From Syngnathus acus (lineage: Eukaryota > Chordata > Actinopteri > Syngnathiformes > Syngnathidae), in the NCBI RefSeq assembly GCF_901709675.1, contig NC_051103.1:3085501-3149500 (forward strand): a stretch of DNA of 64,000 nt. The letters run 5' to 3'. The translations under genes and the position numbers were made by a program. The notes beneath the pieces are model-generated. The model ran no database searches. It saw only the letters and a list, made by a program, of their open reading frames with translations, and was not told the DNA's origin. Shown one piece after another: positions 24,785 to 36,369 of this stretch; the first letter of the stretch is position 1; the number at the start of each line of letters is the position of its first letter.

Positions 24785-26927
24785 AATAAATTGGAAGTAA
24801 AGTATTCTATGACTCAACTGGTAACTCGGTTTACTGGAATATCGACTAAATTTCACAGCTGTGTTTTAAAATGAAAATGCCCCTTCCATTTCCTTTCCAA
24901 GTCTCTTTTCGTGTCTTTCCGATTTAGTTTCCCAGACCTATGCCAGCGAGACATGCATATATAGGGGTACCAGGGATGAAGATTTAAAGGATTATCTAGC
25001 CCCCCCATCCCTCAGGCAGACCGCCAGAAAGATTATAGCATTAAAGCTATTACCGTATGTTTTTTACAGCCTGTGGTGCTTAACAGGGTTTTATCTGACA
25101 CCCAAAAAGTGTGTTTATGTAACCCCGCAAACACATAAACAAGTACAAATGTGAACGGCAGTATTTTGGCCTGGGGGAGTCCGAAACTGTGAAGCAAGCG
25201 CCTGCGTGCTACGGTCAAAGGTTTCCCAATGGATTACAGGCAAAGATGATACATCACAAGCTTTCCGTAAAATCACAGTCGGGGTAATTCACGACCCCAT
25301 GTGTGTTCCTGTAATCCGTTGGGTTATCTCGACTTGTTAAATCTTGATAGGGACATTTTTTCCCTGCCTTTTGAGTCTACAAAAGTCCCTTTTAGTTCAT
25401 GGGAATGTACAGCAGTTCCCTGTAGGCCTATGCCATCGCCATCTTTTTTTTATTTTTGGCAAGGCTTGATATGGCTCCGCTCAACACTGGTATGTGGCTT
25501 GTTTCCTCCCTCTCGGGCTTCCAGATGCCCCTCTTAAAACGCCGGCCCAGGGGGAAGTGGAACGGAGGGCTTGGTGACTGCGGTCAGCAGCAAATTAGAA
25601 CCTTGGACATGACGCTATCGCCATCGTAGCGAGTCATTAAGGAAGCCAGACGGAGTCCTGATTGAGTTTTAAAGAGAACCAGAGGAGCTTGTCAGGGGTC
25701 TTTTTCGGTATCAAAATATTTAGGAACTAGCTATCTATTACTGCTGCTGGCAAAGAACAGCAACAACAATTTCCTACACACGTACGATATAAAACTGTCC
25801 GAACGTGACGAATGGGCCAAAAAGCGAACTCCTCCGGGTGATATTTACGAGAGTTAAAACAGGACAATAGAAGAAGAATTACACTGCAAGTTTTTTATTG
25901 TGTTCCAGAAGCAGACTTGCAGACCTTTATGTAAAATGACTTGGGACTAAATTTAGCTTCCTCCAGACGAGTTGACATTTTAAGCAAAAATAATTATAAT
26001 TGAGAAGTTCAAATTCAGAGCAGTTGGAGGATTATGAATTATAAAAGTTATCTAAACTATTCATAAATATAATTATCAAAAAAGTATTGTCACATATTGC
26101 TTCTATAATCGCAGTCATCAATGATAACCGTTAGCATGTCAATGGCGTTTTGCATTATTTGTTAGCATTTAGCTAAGCTGACTTTCCTAAAGCAAAGCTA
26201 AGTGACTGTTTTAAATAAACATGTAATCATCAGATTTTTTTTCGCCCTCTGGTCTCGTATACACAATAACCGCCAGTTCTCATTCTATCCAACTGCAAAA
26301 GTTACAAAAATATATATCTTATTACTTTTGTATGTTTCAGAGTCTGCATCGTAAGCAGTTTGAGTACTTTTGCCTCTTTTGTCAAATACAGTTCTGACTT
26401 GTGTGTATAAGGAAGTGTCGTGGTCTCTCCCCAAATCTTCTCAACTACCACAACAGGAACTCCTACTGCCATCCATGACTTTCTCCTGCCTCCATTTTAA
26501 AGATAGACCTTCTCTCCCTCTTTTTACCCTCTGTAGACGCTGCGACCACAGAAGCATTTGCAGCTGGACCCGGACCTATTTCGGAGCCGATGTCGACAAA
26601 GCCAAAGCGAGGGAAACCAGGGACTTGACTGCAGTCCAACTGGCCTTATTTGTGCCAGGGACACAACTGCACAGTGTTCTCTGCAATTTATGTTGGTTTG
26701 TTTCTGCCAGCGCCGCATAACGATGAGCGGCAAAGAGTGGGATAGACTTTGGCTAGCGCATGATAAACATAGATAATATTCCACTGAAGTATCTTGTGCT
26801 GCAGCCCTCAGATTGGTAGATTACATGTTTTCAGAACTTGAGGTAACTGTAAGAGTCGGGGTGAACTGAAGTCTTACTTTCCAAATAGTTTCACGTTTAA
26901 CGCAACATTTTTTTGAGCTTTGTAAAC

Positions 26928-29592
26928 ATGAATCTCCAAGAAAAGCTCTCTGGCCTTAAAGGTCTGGTGACACACTCTCACAGCAAGCGGCGTTGTAAAG
27001 CTGATCTGACGGTGGACATGATCAGCCCCCCGCTAGGCGACTTTCGCCACACGATGCACGTGGGCCGTGGCGGAGAGGTGTTCGGGGACACCTCCTTCCT
27101 CAGCAACCACGGCGGATCGGCTAAAGGGGGCCACGGGGAAACTGACTCGGTGTCTACCCCCGACAACAAACTCGGGGCCTTTTTCTCCAGGACAATCCGA
27201 CAAATCAGGAGGGGCTCTGACAACAGAATCAGAGAAGGAACCAAGGATGTGTCACCGCCTCCTCCGGCCATTTCTCCCATTATCAAGAACGCAGTCTCCC
27301 TTCCAAGGCTGGACGTGGACATGTATAATGGGAGCCCCACCACAAAGGTGCTCTTCCCCAGTTCACAAAGCACACCAGGGGAGAGGAAGAGTTCTTACGG
27401 TAAGCACAGTGATACAATTTAAAACGCTTCTAAGCTTAATGCTAACATATAATGTGAAACACAATAGACAGGCGAACGGAAATTAGCATTGATATTACGC
27501 GTTTTTATTACAAGTGATTTTAGAAGCACACCCAAATTTTGGTTAAAATTCCAAACTGTGTGACCTCAGGGGCAAGTCGCCTGAAAGACGTTCTATCGAG
27601 TCAATTTTCAACATTTACTGTGGTTCAGGTTCCGGGAAAGACAACAAAAACTATTGGACAATTTTCCAAATTTCCTTCTGCTCTGTTGAACATTTTAACA
27701 TCTGCTGACTATTTGGATTTTGCGGTTGATTCTCTGGGCTCTCATCAGCATTGATGACTCACGCAGCAGGCGTCTGTTAGCAGCAATTTAGCTTCGGATC
27801 ATGTCACTGAATTAATCTCCCCAGATCATGATATACCACATTAAGTGATCATTTGTTAAAATGACATGTCGGCATAACAATAACAACGCCAGACTGTCAA
27901 GTTACTGGAAAGATAACTAATAATTCCCTCTTTTAAAACAAATGTTTTACAATGTGTGATTACGGTTATGGTCTGGTGAGGTTAAGGCACAAAAATGGTG
28001 AAAAGTGATCTCCTGCTGCCGGGTCGTGTGCGCATTGCACCAACCACTGCGACCTGCTTTCCAGCAGCAGACGCTCGTACATTGAAATAACATCAGCATC
28101 ACCCGCTGTTCAAGCAGACCGTTTGAATCCACCGCAATAAAATGACCCCAATTGAATTTCCATTGACTGTGTTTTTGTAGTGTCAGCACATCATTCCAAT
28201 CCATTAAGATGCACATTTGGAATGGTGAACTGCTGAAAGGCCAAGTGTTTTCCTACAGGGGTTGCTGAGTATATAAGCCAGTGTAACATTATGTACAATT
28301 TGAATTTGCAATATATTTGTTTTCTCTTGAGTGGTCACATTTGAAAAATCTATGATATCCTCACAGGAAATTCCAAGAGTCATATGCACATAACCGAATC
28401 CTTGAGCTCTATGATTACGACTGGGCGAAACGATAAATCACGGTTGCTAAACACAGTAAAACATCAAGCGGGGGTCAAACAAGTTAACTCCCCCACCCCC
28501 CCCTTGTAAACTCTGCGAAGTCTTGGCGACCTTGCGCGGGCCTGCAGTACGAATCATCCATCAGGTCTACTCAATGATTTCGACATTTTGGCGCATTATC
28601 AGCTGCTCCTGCGCTGATAAAAGACAGACATATTGACACAGCAGGCAATATGATGATGGGAGTTGAAATGACTTGCACTAGAAATATGCCAAATTTAAAA
28701 AAATAAAAATGTAATGTAAACATACTACGTGTTCTGTTTAGAGTAGTTTTAGTACATTTGCAGTTACATGACGGTGATCTGGAGGAAACTCCTAAAGTTG
28801 AAGCTTAGTAGTTGTTAGACATGATGGTCTGTACTGCCCCCTGTTGGATGTATTAGGTAAATCGTGATAGTCCTACTCAACCGTGAATAATATTTAATGT
28901 TCATTTTTCTCTCCCCAGGTTTGGAGTCGGGCTTCGTCACACTCCCTCGCCTGTCCCGCTCCGAACGTCAACAGCCCTCTGGTTCCAACCCGGCTAACGT
29001 GCACCGTGGCTCTCTGACCGACCCCGCCGACGACATCTTGACCGCCCGCTCTGCCGCCGTTGTGACCTATGACCCCAAGCCTACCGCCTTCTCCAGCTCC
29101 TTTGCTTCCCTCACATCCCTGGACACCTTCAACTTTGACCTGGGCCCCTCCCTTATGAGCGAAGTGTTTGGCTTACTGGACGGAGACAATCACAACTGGG
29201 AGAGAGATGACACAGGATCGCCGTGTGGGCTTACCAATGAAGGATCCGAAATGGACTCGGCTACTATCTCTTACGTGGACTCCCTGCTGAGAGAGGACTG
29301 CACGGGGGGGAAGAGTCCACAAGGGGCAGAATGGGACGACGAGGGGAGCGCCATTGAGGTCAACGGAGTCGCAGTGTGTGGGAAATTTCCTGATGTGCCA
29401 AGGGGAGCCTCACCCGAGCGAGTGAGGTTAGCTATGAGGATGGACAGCGAGCGCTTCCAGAGTGCTGTGAATATGCTTGCACGCCATTACGGCGGTCAAA
29501 ACAGAATGGAGGTGGTGGATTCGGAGAGGATAAACAAGATATCTTACAGCTACACCGATGATGATGACGATGAAGAAGAAATCAAAGTCTGA
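26928..29592 (+). CDS. cdc42ep1: CDC42 effector protein 1 (Borg5/MSE55)
   Basis: Effector that binds GTP-loaded CDC42 and shapes actin and septin assemblies at the cell cortex. Two coding exons, 26928-27399 and 28919-29592, join in phase 1 across GT/AG borders (TACG|GTAAGC, CCCCAG|GT) to give 381 residues. The CRIB motif ISPPLGDFRHTMHVG occupies residues 32-46 and is complete. It is followed by the Borg-family blocks GDTSFLSNHGG and PAISPIIKNAVSLP. The acidic C-terminus DDDDDEEEIKV is typical. The ISPIIKN block and the GLESGF...LPRLSRSE stretch favour CDC42EP1 over CDC42EP4, as does the 22q-type context. The start is the first in-frame ATG before the conserved N-terminus. A plus-strand AATAAA at 30180-30185 is a suitable poly(A) signal. 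The gene is convergent with sh3bp1. Confidence 0.93.
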
Positions 29593-30681
29593 GTTGTTTT
29601 AACATGAAACTAAAACTCATTATCGGATATACTCTTTGATTCCATTATAATCCTACTCCAATAATCAAATCAACGACATTCAAACTGCACATGGGGGATT
29701 TTTTTTTTTTTAAGGTGACATATTTTTTCCACTAAAAGTGCAATGATTTTTTTTGCCACAAATTGATTAAAAAGAAGGACTGAAGTATTTTCAATGTACA
29801 AAAAGTTCAGGATATTTAGCATTCAGATTAACAATTACTGCGCCATCTTGTGGTAGCTTTGTGGCAGGAACTATGTTGAAATTAATTGAGGAACCGAAGA
29901 CTAAGCAAAAGCTGAAACACTAATATTTCTCAGTAAAGAGGTCCTGCCATTCACTTTATACTCAGTCATTAATAGCAAACATAGACAAAAAAAAAATGTT
30001 TAGTCAACTTACCTGTGCTGATGCATTTAAGTCTTACCTTCAGTTAAGAACATTTCAAGTCAAGACTTAAACTCTAATGAATGACATTTATCGCATCAAA
30101 TTGAGTAATATGACCAATGACGCCAGTATTTGGTGTTATGAACTCCAGTAATTGCTCCTTGAATGCTGCAGACCTCTTAAATAAACTCTGTGCACCTTGA
30201 ACGAAAATAGACAAATTGTAATGTCTATGTTATCGCCTCCAAATGTACACAAACGTATCAGCTGACGACACTATAAACGCATAAGCACCTTAATAACATA
30301 GTGCAGCCCAACTTTATACTTTATTAATTGGGAATAACGATGCTATATTTTGTAAGCTCACAACTAATAAAACAAACAAATTAAATATTCAACCGTAAGA
30401 CTTGGAAGTGATGTTATATCTTAGATGCATATTTTTATTTGTGGACAAATGTTGGATTTTGTAATCATTACAGCTTCCTACAGGAAATAGAATGGAAAGA
30501 ATATCAAACTTGTTTTGTTTAAAAAATCGGAAAGAGCGGCTTTTAATCCACCATGGCCTCGATAGACCTTCCAGAAAAGTGTTTCGGCAAAGCATACAAT
30601 TGTCTTGATATGAAGACATATTCAAATTAAATATTATCTACGTGTCAAAGTTAAAGTCCGTATAGAGCTCATCTTACTGGG
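29593..30681. other. Convergent 3' UTRs of cdc42ep1 and sh3bp1
   Basis: There is no coding sequence here. Plus-strand AATAAA at 30180-30185 suits cdc42ep1, and minus-strand AATAAA at 30434-30439 (written TTTATT on plus) suits sh3bp1, so the two tails end roughly 200 bp apart. A CTCF-like core, CCACAAGATGGCGCA, lies on the minus strand at about 29840-29855. Confidence 0.45.
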
Positions 30682-33600
30682 CTATTGAGGGAGCCTCTTT
30701 GGACTGTAACGCCGGGGGACGAGGTGGAGGACAACTAGGAGCTTAAGACCAGGTTTTTTAATCGGCGGCTTTTTATGACCAACCGGCTGAGCTGGAGGCG
30801 GCGGACGCGTCACCTGGGTCCCGTCTGTTGTTGTGGGAGCCGGACGGTGCCGAGGCTTTGGCGGCGCTGACGTTTTGAGCGTGCTGGAGTGAGCCGTCAC
30901 CGGCTCGTGAGGTTCGTTGGCTTTTCTCACACTGATGCTCCTCTTTGCTGCAAAGGAGAGACAATGTACAGACTGGAAGATCAATGGCAAATTTACATCT
31001 TTCGAAAGAACACAGACCAGGACAACGTAAAAGGCAGTACTTGGGGACGTGCTGTGAGCCATGGGGGCCCGGGTTAGAACAACATGCAAGATGATCTGAA
31101 GGTGTGATATATTAGTGGGTAGTGCCAAACATCCTGTTTGTATCTGTATTTATCTTCCCTCTGTAGACTTGCACTAACTTACTTGTGGGAGGAAAAGATT
31201 AGATGTCAAGAATGTGTCAACAAAATGGGTTGAATGCAATGTCTGCGCACAACAAAAACAACAGCAAGTTAAGTATTAAGTGCGTTTTGACTCACGTTTG
31301 ACGACTGTTTTAAGTGAGACGGGCCGTGCCTCTGAAACAGGTTCTAACAGATCCGAGCGCTGCGTCTGGACGGGGTCCTTGCTCTGTCCTGAGGTGAACC
31401 CTGCGGTTTTGGGATGTGGTGCTGGGTTTTGATTTGGCAATGAGCTTGGTTTTGCGGGGGCTGAGCTGCTCAGTATCGTCATGTGTTTTTGGTTGGTGGT
31501 TGCGGCGTCGTGTGCAGAAGCAGCCCACGCTTGGCGTCTCACGGAAGTTACAGAGGAGACGCTTCTCCCGTCCTGAGATGACGTGCTGCAAACAGAAACA
31601 ATCTACATTAGTAATAGTCAATGTCGAAATATGAATTAATTGCTATACCCGCTGGTCTTGTCGCAGTTGAAGAACAAGAGGCTGTGGGAATCTTTTCTGC
31701 ACAGTTGTGTTTGTTCTGAGATCATGGACTGGTCTTCTTGGCCCTTGGGAAGCTCCGGAAATCTCAAAGGAGACCTCTGAATAAATTTCGGTGTCAGTAT
31801 GAATCGAAATCATCGTCGAGGAAGACTGAAGTGATCTGTAAGTATTTTTAAACCTTCAGGGAAGAGCTCTGACTGTATTGAATCAGAGGCTCAATAACCG
31901 TCACCACCTGCACTGAAGATGCGGCCCGCCATGTCAACCAGGGTGATCTCCCTTAAAGGGAAAGCAGATAGGATGAGATTGACCGAGGGTATAAAGCGTG
32001 AGGGTGGACACGTGTAGTTACCCCTCAGCTTGTGGCCAGAGGAGATTGGGCCCTAGCACGATGGCAATGTTACCGGGCGACATCTTGTTTGTAGCCTGAT
32101 GCTCGGACAGAAGCGACAAGAACTGCACCAGGTACCTGAAAATATATGAGATGTTAATTTCCACATGATTAGAAAAGCCAATCATTCCAAACCTGAGGTT
32201 GTTGTAATTTTCAGGCGGCAGTTTCTTCAATAGTATTCGGAATTGCTCCAGCTTCTTTGTGCAGTCTTTTTCACTGTGAATACAAACAAATGAGCTTTTA
32301 ATCAGTTTTCGAGTGTCTTCATATAAACACAAACTAATTACACAAAGAGTCAAGAACCACAATCCCACTAAATCAGAAGCTAATTATTAGCTACGAACAA
32401 AACAACGCAGCTCTGGCATGTAAATTTGTCTAAATATAAAAGAAGTGGGGAAAAAAAATCTGTCACTTTTCTATAAAGTCATAGATTTGAAACTGATATG
32501 AAAACATCATGTGTGGAGTGGATTTCATACACACCTGGCAGCTTTAAACCAGTCATTGTAGAGTTCAAAGGTCATTAGTGGTTCAGGAAGCTCTCGCAGG
32601 TAACACTTCAGAGCTCCTATTGGAGTAATTTAACATAAATTTACACTGATGCATGTGAGATAAAAATAGATATCTTACCAGCCACAGCGTGAGGATCTAT
32701 CCTGAACTCGCTGTGGTCGACAGTTCCTTGATCCATGCAAATCTTGAGCCTCTTCACCACCGAGGCCGCCGCCGCCAGACGAAATAGACCCTGGAGATGA
32801 AGTGTAGTCGAAGGCCCTTCAGCTATCACGCAAATGATAAACTTCAACTAAAAGTCTTACCTCCTCCCTCATCCCTGTTCTGAGCAGCATATGAACACAT
32901 TCTTGAATGGGTGCTGCGATTTCTCGCTTGTTCTGAAGCAGGTGAGAGGAAAGAGGCTCCCCGAAAACTTTGGGTCCGAGGGGGTTCGCTGGTGGCTGCC
33001 CTGTTGCTCATCACATATGTAGGTCAAGTCGAGGGCAAATCCGTGTGGCAAATAAATGCGTGCACTACACTTGCTGCCAGTGATCTCCTTGAGTTCTGTT
33101 GAATATTCTATCCAGGAACTCATGTGAATGTTGTGATATTCTGCTTGCAGCTCCAAAAGCTTCAAGAAAGGAATAAGAAGAGTGCAGCTATACACAATTA
33201 TTGCTATTTTTTAACAATATTTTTTTCTCATAGGATAATGTAATAAATGAAGGTTTACTGTATTCCTTTTTTTTTTTTAAGTAGTTTAAAGCAACCTACG
33301 CGAATGAAGTAGCTCGCATAGTCGTCTTCTTTCGTTGCCAAGTGATACAAGTCAGCCGAATATTATTCTGTGGCGACAAGAAACAACATTTTGTTAAAAG
33401 TTCTATTGTTTGAGAGGAACTAATATGGTACCATGATGGTCTCCAACTTCCTCAGAGCTTCTTCCTCCTCTTCCTTGAGACCGTCTTGTTTGGCTTGTGG
33501 ACCGGTGCTGGCCTGGCTCCTGGAATCAGACTTGTCATGTATCAACTTGAACAGAAAGTCATTTCAAGGAAATAACAACACACCTGAGTCGTGCATTGTT

Positions 33601-35033
33601 CAGTCGGCATTAGCTTTGCAAATTGCTTCTTATTTTTGAGAATTTCGGGTAAATCATCCTTAAAAACAAGAAGAGGAAGGAAGTAAGTAAATTTGATGTA
33701 TGCAGACATTAAAAGGAGACATAATAATTAAAAAGTCCCTGACGTCACCTCGCTGAGTTTATTCAGTGGCTCCAAAACTTCCTTTTCCACTTTTATTTCA
33801 AAGTCTGCCAAGAGGCTGGCCAACATCTTCTCCATGAAGCAACACATCTCCAACACCCTCCTGCCACAAAGAGCTTTGGTTATTGTTCTTTCAAATGCAT
33901 TCCGACGCATGTTTCACCACAAGCTTGTGTGGTTTGTCTCTCTTCCTAGTTGGTACAGAACTGAAAACCCCAATCAGGAACTTCTCACATGACTCTTAGC
34001 TCAGAGAGGCTCACCTGATGGACGAGGTTGGCGCAAAGTCTTTGAAACTTTCCGCCATGCTGATTGACAGCAGCATTAGAGGCAGCTTCTTCTGTGGAGA
34101 AGCCGTAAAAAGGCGGCGGGTGAGCGGTCAAGGCCAGGAAAGTTTTTTTTTTTTTTTTGGGTTTTCGTACTATCCGTTTTCAGCATCTAGCCCCGCCTGA
34201 CTCTGCAATGCAACCTTGAAGCTTCTTGTGGAGCATCTGTGCTGCTCTTTTGGCTGGCTCCCACCCGCTGCTCCACCTTCGATTCAATCAAAATGAAATG
34301 TTGTCAACTACGCTGAAGTCAAATGATGCCATCTTAACATTTGATTTTTCTCACCACAACCAGGTCTGATTGGAGAAGCTCGCTGACATCTTGTGACCTA
34401 TAAATCAGACGTACAATATTGTGAGTTTCCTTTCACAATTTACTCACGTGTGCATTATTCAAGAACTGTTCTTATTTTTTTGAACTGATCGCCACACATC
34501 GTCTGATAAATCAAAATGATCAAGCGTCGACATCGTAATGCAAATTTAAAACATCCCGAAGGCCTGACTGATGAGTAACAAAAAGCAAATGGCCTTCATG
34601 TTGTTCCCTTTTATAAAAGTCACTTTTGGAAATTAACTCTCAATCAGGAAACTGATATGAAAGAAAAGGGGAAATACAGCCAGACATTCAAATTACTAGC
34701 TTGTGGAGGGAAAACAAAAGTGTATTTTTTGTATTGTTTGTGACTGTGCGTGCTCGTGCGGTTTCTCTTTTGCAGATGCACATTGCTGTTCTCACTCAGG
34801 ATGTGCCAGAGTGAGAACCCAAGTGACACAATAACACAAATTGTGACATGCTGCATGTTTGTGACAACACAACATGCTAACACAACATTGCAAAAGTTGT
34901 GATTTCACCTAAGCAGAATGATTCACTTCCAAATTCAAACAAGCGTTATATTGAAAGTGGCTTAAGTAACAAAAGGAACTTACTTTGCGGAAGAGCCAAG
35001 CTGCTTGAGAATGCTCAGAGATTGTCGGAGCAT
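30682..35033 (-). CDS. sh3bp1: SH3-domain-binding protein 1 (BAR-RhoGAP), several frame breaks
   Basis: RhoGAP for RAC/CDC42 that works with the exocyst at the leading edge. Exons on the minus strand: 34984-35033 (ATG 35033), 34355-34397, 34171-34276, 34015-34091, 33749-33860, 33584-33658, 33432-33519, 33300-33367, 32861-33159, 32679-32790, 32535-32616, 32193-32273, 32022-32135, 31854-31951, about 31650-31773, 31296-31585 and 30682-30947. The N-terminal part is the BAR domain (LPLMLLSISMAESFKDF). The exons from 33159 to 32022 carry the RhoGAP domain, with the arginine finger in GLFRLAA and the signature NIAIVLGPNLLWP. The C-terminus is Pro-rich. The RhoGAP exons 32022-32790 are clean, but 34171-34276, 33300-33367, 32861-33159, 31854-31951 and the last exon need single-base corrections to keep homology. 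In the last exon another frame gives a better SH3-ligand-like tail (PPPRPPALQ). Confidence 0.85.
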
Positions 35034-36369
35034 TGCCGCTTGTTGGTCTTCTCTAAAGTGTCTCCGGATGCTTGAAGGGCTGCGACCTACTTGACGGTGA
35101 GCTTTTTGTGTGCGTCTTTTAGTTCTCGTTTCAAATGCGCTCTTTCAAGCTCTGAAGCGGTTAATGAGGAAGTCGCACAGATGCAATATGAGTTAGAAGA
35201 GATGTGGGGTTTTTTTTTTTTCCTTCTCTCTTCAGTTGACTGCAAACACTTACCAAGTCCCAGTACTTGCAACTACTTCGTATTATATAATAAAATGTAT
35301 TATTGCTGATGTAGCTTTTGGTGACTAAAAAGGAAAAAAATAATATATAAGAAAAAATCTGATTGAATCAACACATGGGGCATTGATACAAAACAAATTT
35401 CAATTTATGAATCAATTTCTTTATTAAATGACTTCAACTACAAGAAGGAAAAGTTGAGGGATTCGTTCTATGCTGCAATTTGTTTTCCTTTTTCCTAAAA
35501 AGTTGGCGGTTTGGTTCTTTTATACGAACGTGTGACTATTATTATTGAAGCTTATACCTGCTCAGGGACAGGCTGGATTTTAAATCAGCATCCAATTTGT
35601 GTTCTGTAAACAATATTAGATTTTTTTGCTGGTCGAATTTAGAAGATACAAAAGACGGAAGTTCTGTTTTGAAATGGAATGCTGTAAAAAAATAACTATA
35701 ATCACAGGTGAGGTGGTCTTTTGTAAACAATGAGGGTGTCGAGTCGAGGTACAACAAAAGAAACGAGAGGATCCCAGTATAACTGCACCAAGGCCACTTT
35801 GACGCAAGGCTTCCAAAGACGGTGTTTATCTATTACAACAAAAAGGTAGTTCCAGTAATAGTCCTTCAGCTTTGAGGCATTACAAGAAATGTCCACTTCA
35901 TTAACTTGTCATGTGTTGAGGAAATGAAAATTGTTATTCCAAATTTGCGTGCAATTCTCTAACTATCCAACAATAACGAATCAGGCGGAAAGAAAAGTTA
36001 AAGCACCTAAGGCCTCCCGGTGTCGACTCCTTGCTGTTGTGAGTCCCGACAAAATTTTGTAAAAATGGCAAAAGGAATGCAAATGATTAGCAACATTAAG
36101 ATGGCGGAAGAAGAGTAAAGAGTGAGACTGAGAAAACCCACGCAGGGGGGATCCCAAATATTGCATTTGTCTTCATCCCTTGATGTTTTCACCTCGGGGT
36201 TTTTTTTGGGCTCTGTGGAGCACGTCGGCCTCTTTGCTGTTGTTACGCCAAGAACTTGGGTGGAGCTCGGGGGCAGCCATATCATGTTCTGACGTTACTC
36301 AAATGTGTTCCCTTGCCTCTGTCTGTCCCTCTGAGACCGATGTGCATGTTGAAGTTGTTGAGGAGGTGC
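35034..36369 (-). other. pdap1 3' UTR and sh3bp1 upstream region
   Basis: This lies downstream of the pdap1 stop (36370) and upstream of the sh3bp1 ATG (35033), both on the minus strand. The minus-strand AATAAA at 35420-35425 could end pdap1, making this mostly 3' UTR. Two open stretches stand out but are unproven. Minus 36007-36285 reads through a strongly hydrophobic segment (ILMLLIICIPFAIF). Minus 35091 to about 35155 encodes a charged coiled-coil-like segment (LERAHLKRELKDAHKK) that follows a CTTCAG acceptor-like site and ends in TAG. Confidence 0.35.

Larger units (their letters stand above)
21913..26927. other. Region upstream of cdc42ep1 (probable 5' intron)
   Basis: No coding exon was recognised. 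Contents are the SINE at 22105, an AT run at 22499-22519, poly-T runs near 23403 and 23591, and the MITE at 24479-24784. The sequence around 26,350-26,760 is less AT-rich but shows no conserved frame. Confidence 0.45.

Noticed and set aside
26370-26776. Plus-strand ORFs of 72 and 116 codons upstream of cdc42ep1
   Set aside because: No recognisable domain or splice support, and the conserved cdc42ep1 N-terminus starts later at 26928.
35542-35896. Overlapping minus-strand ORFs as exons of a further gene
   Set aside because: Possible acceptor and donor sites exist but no coherent protein emerges, and the stretch fits the pdap1 3' UTR.
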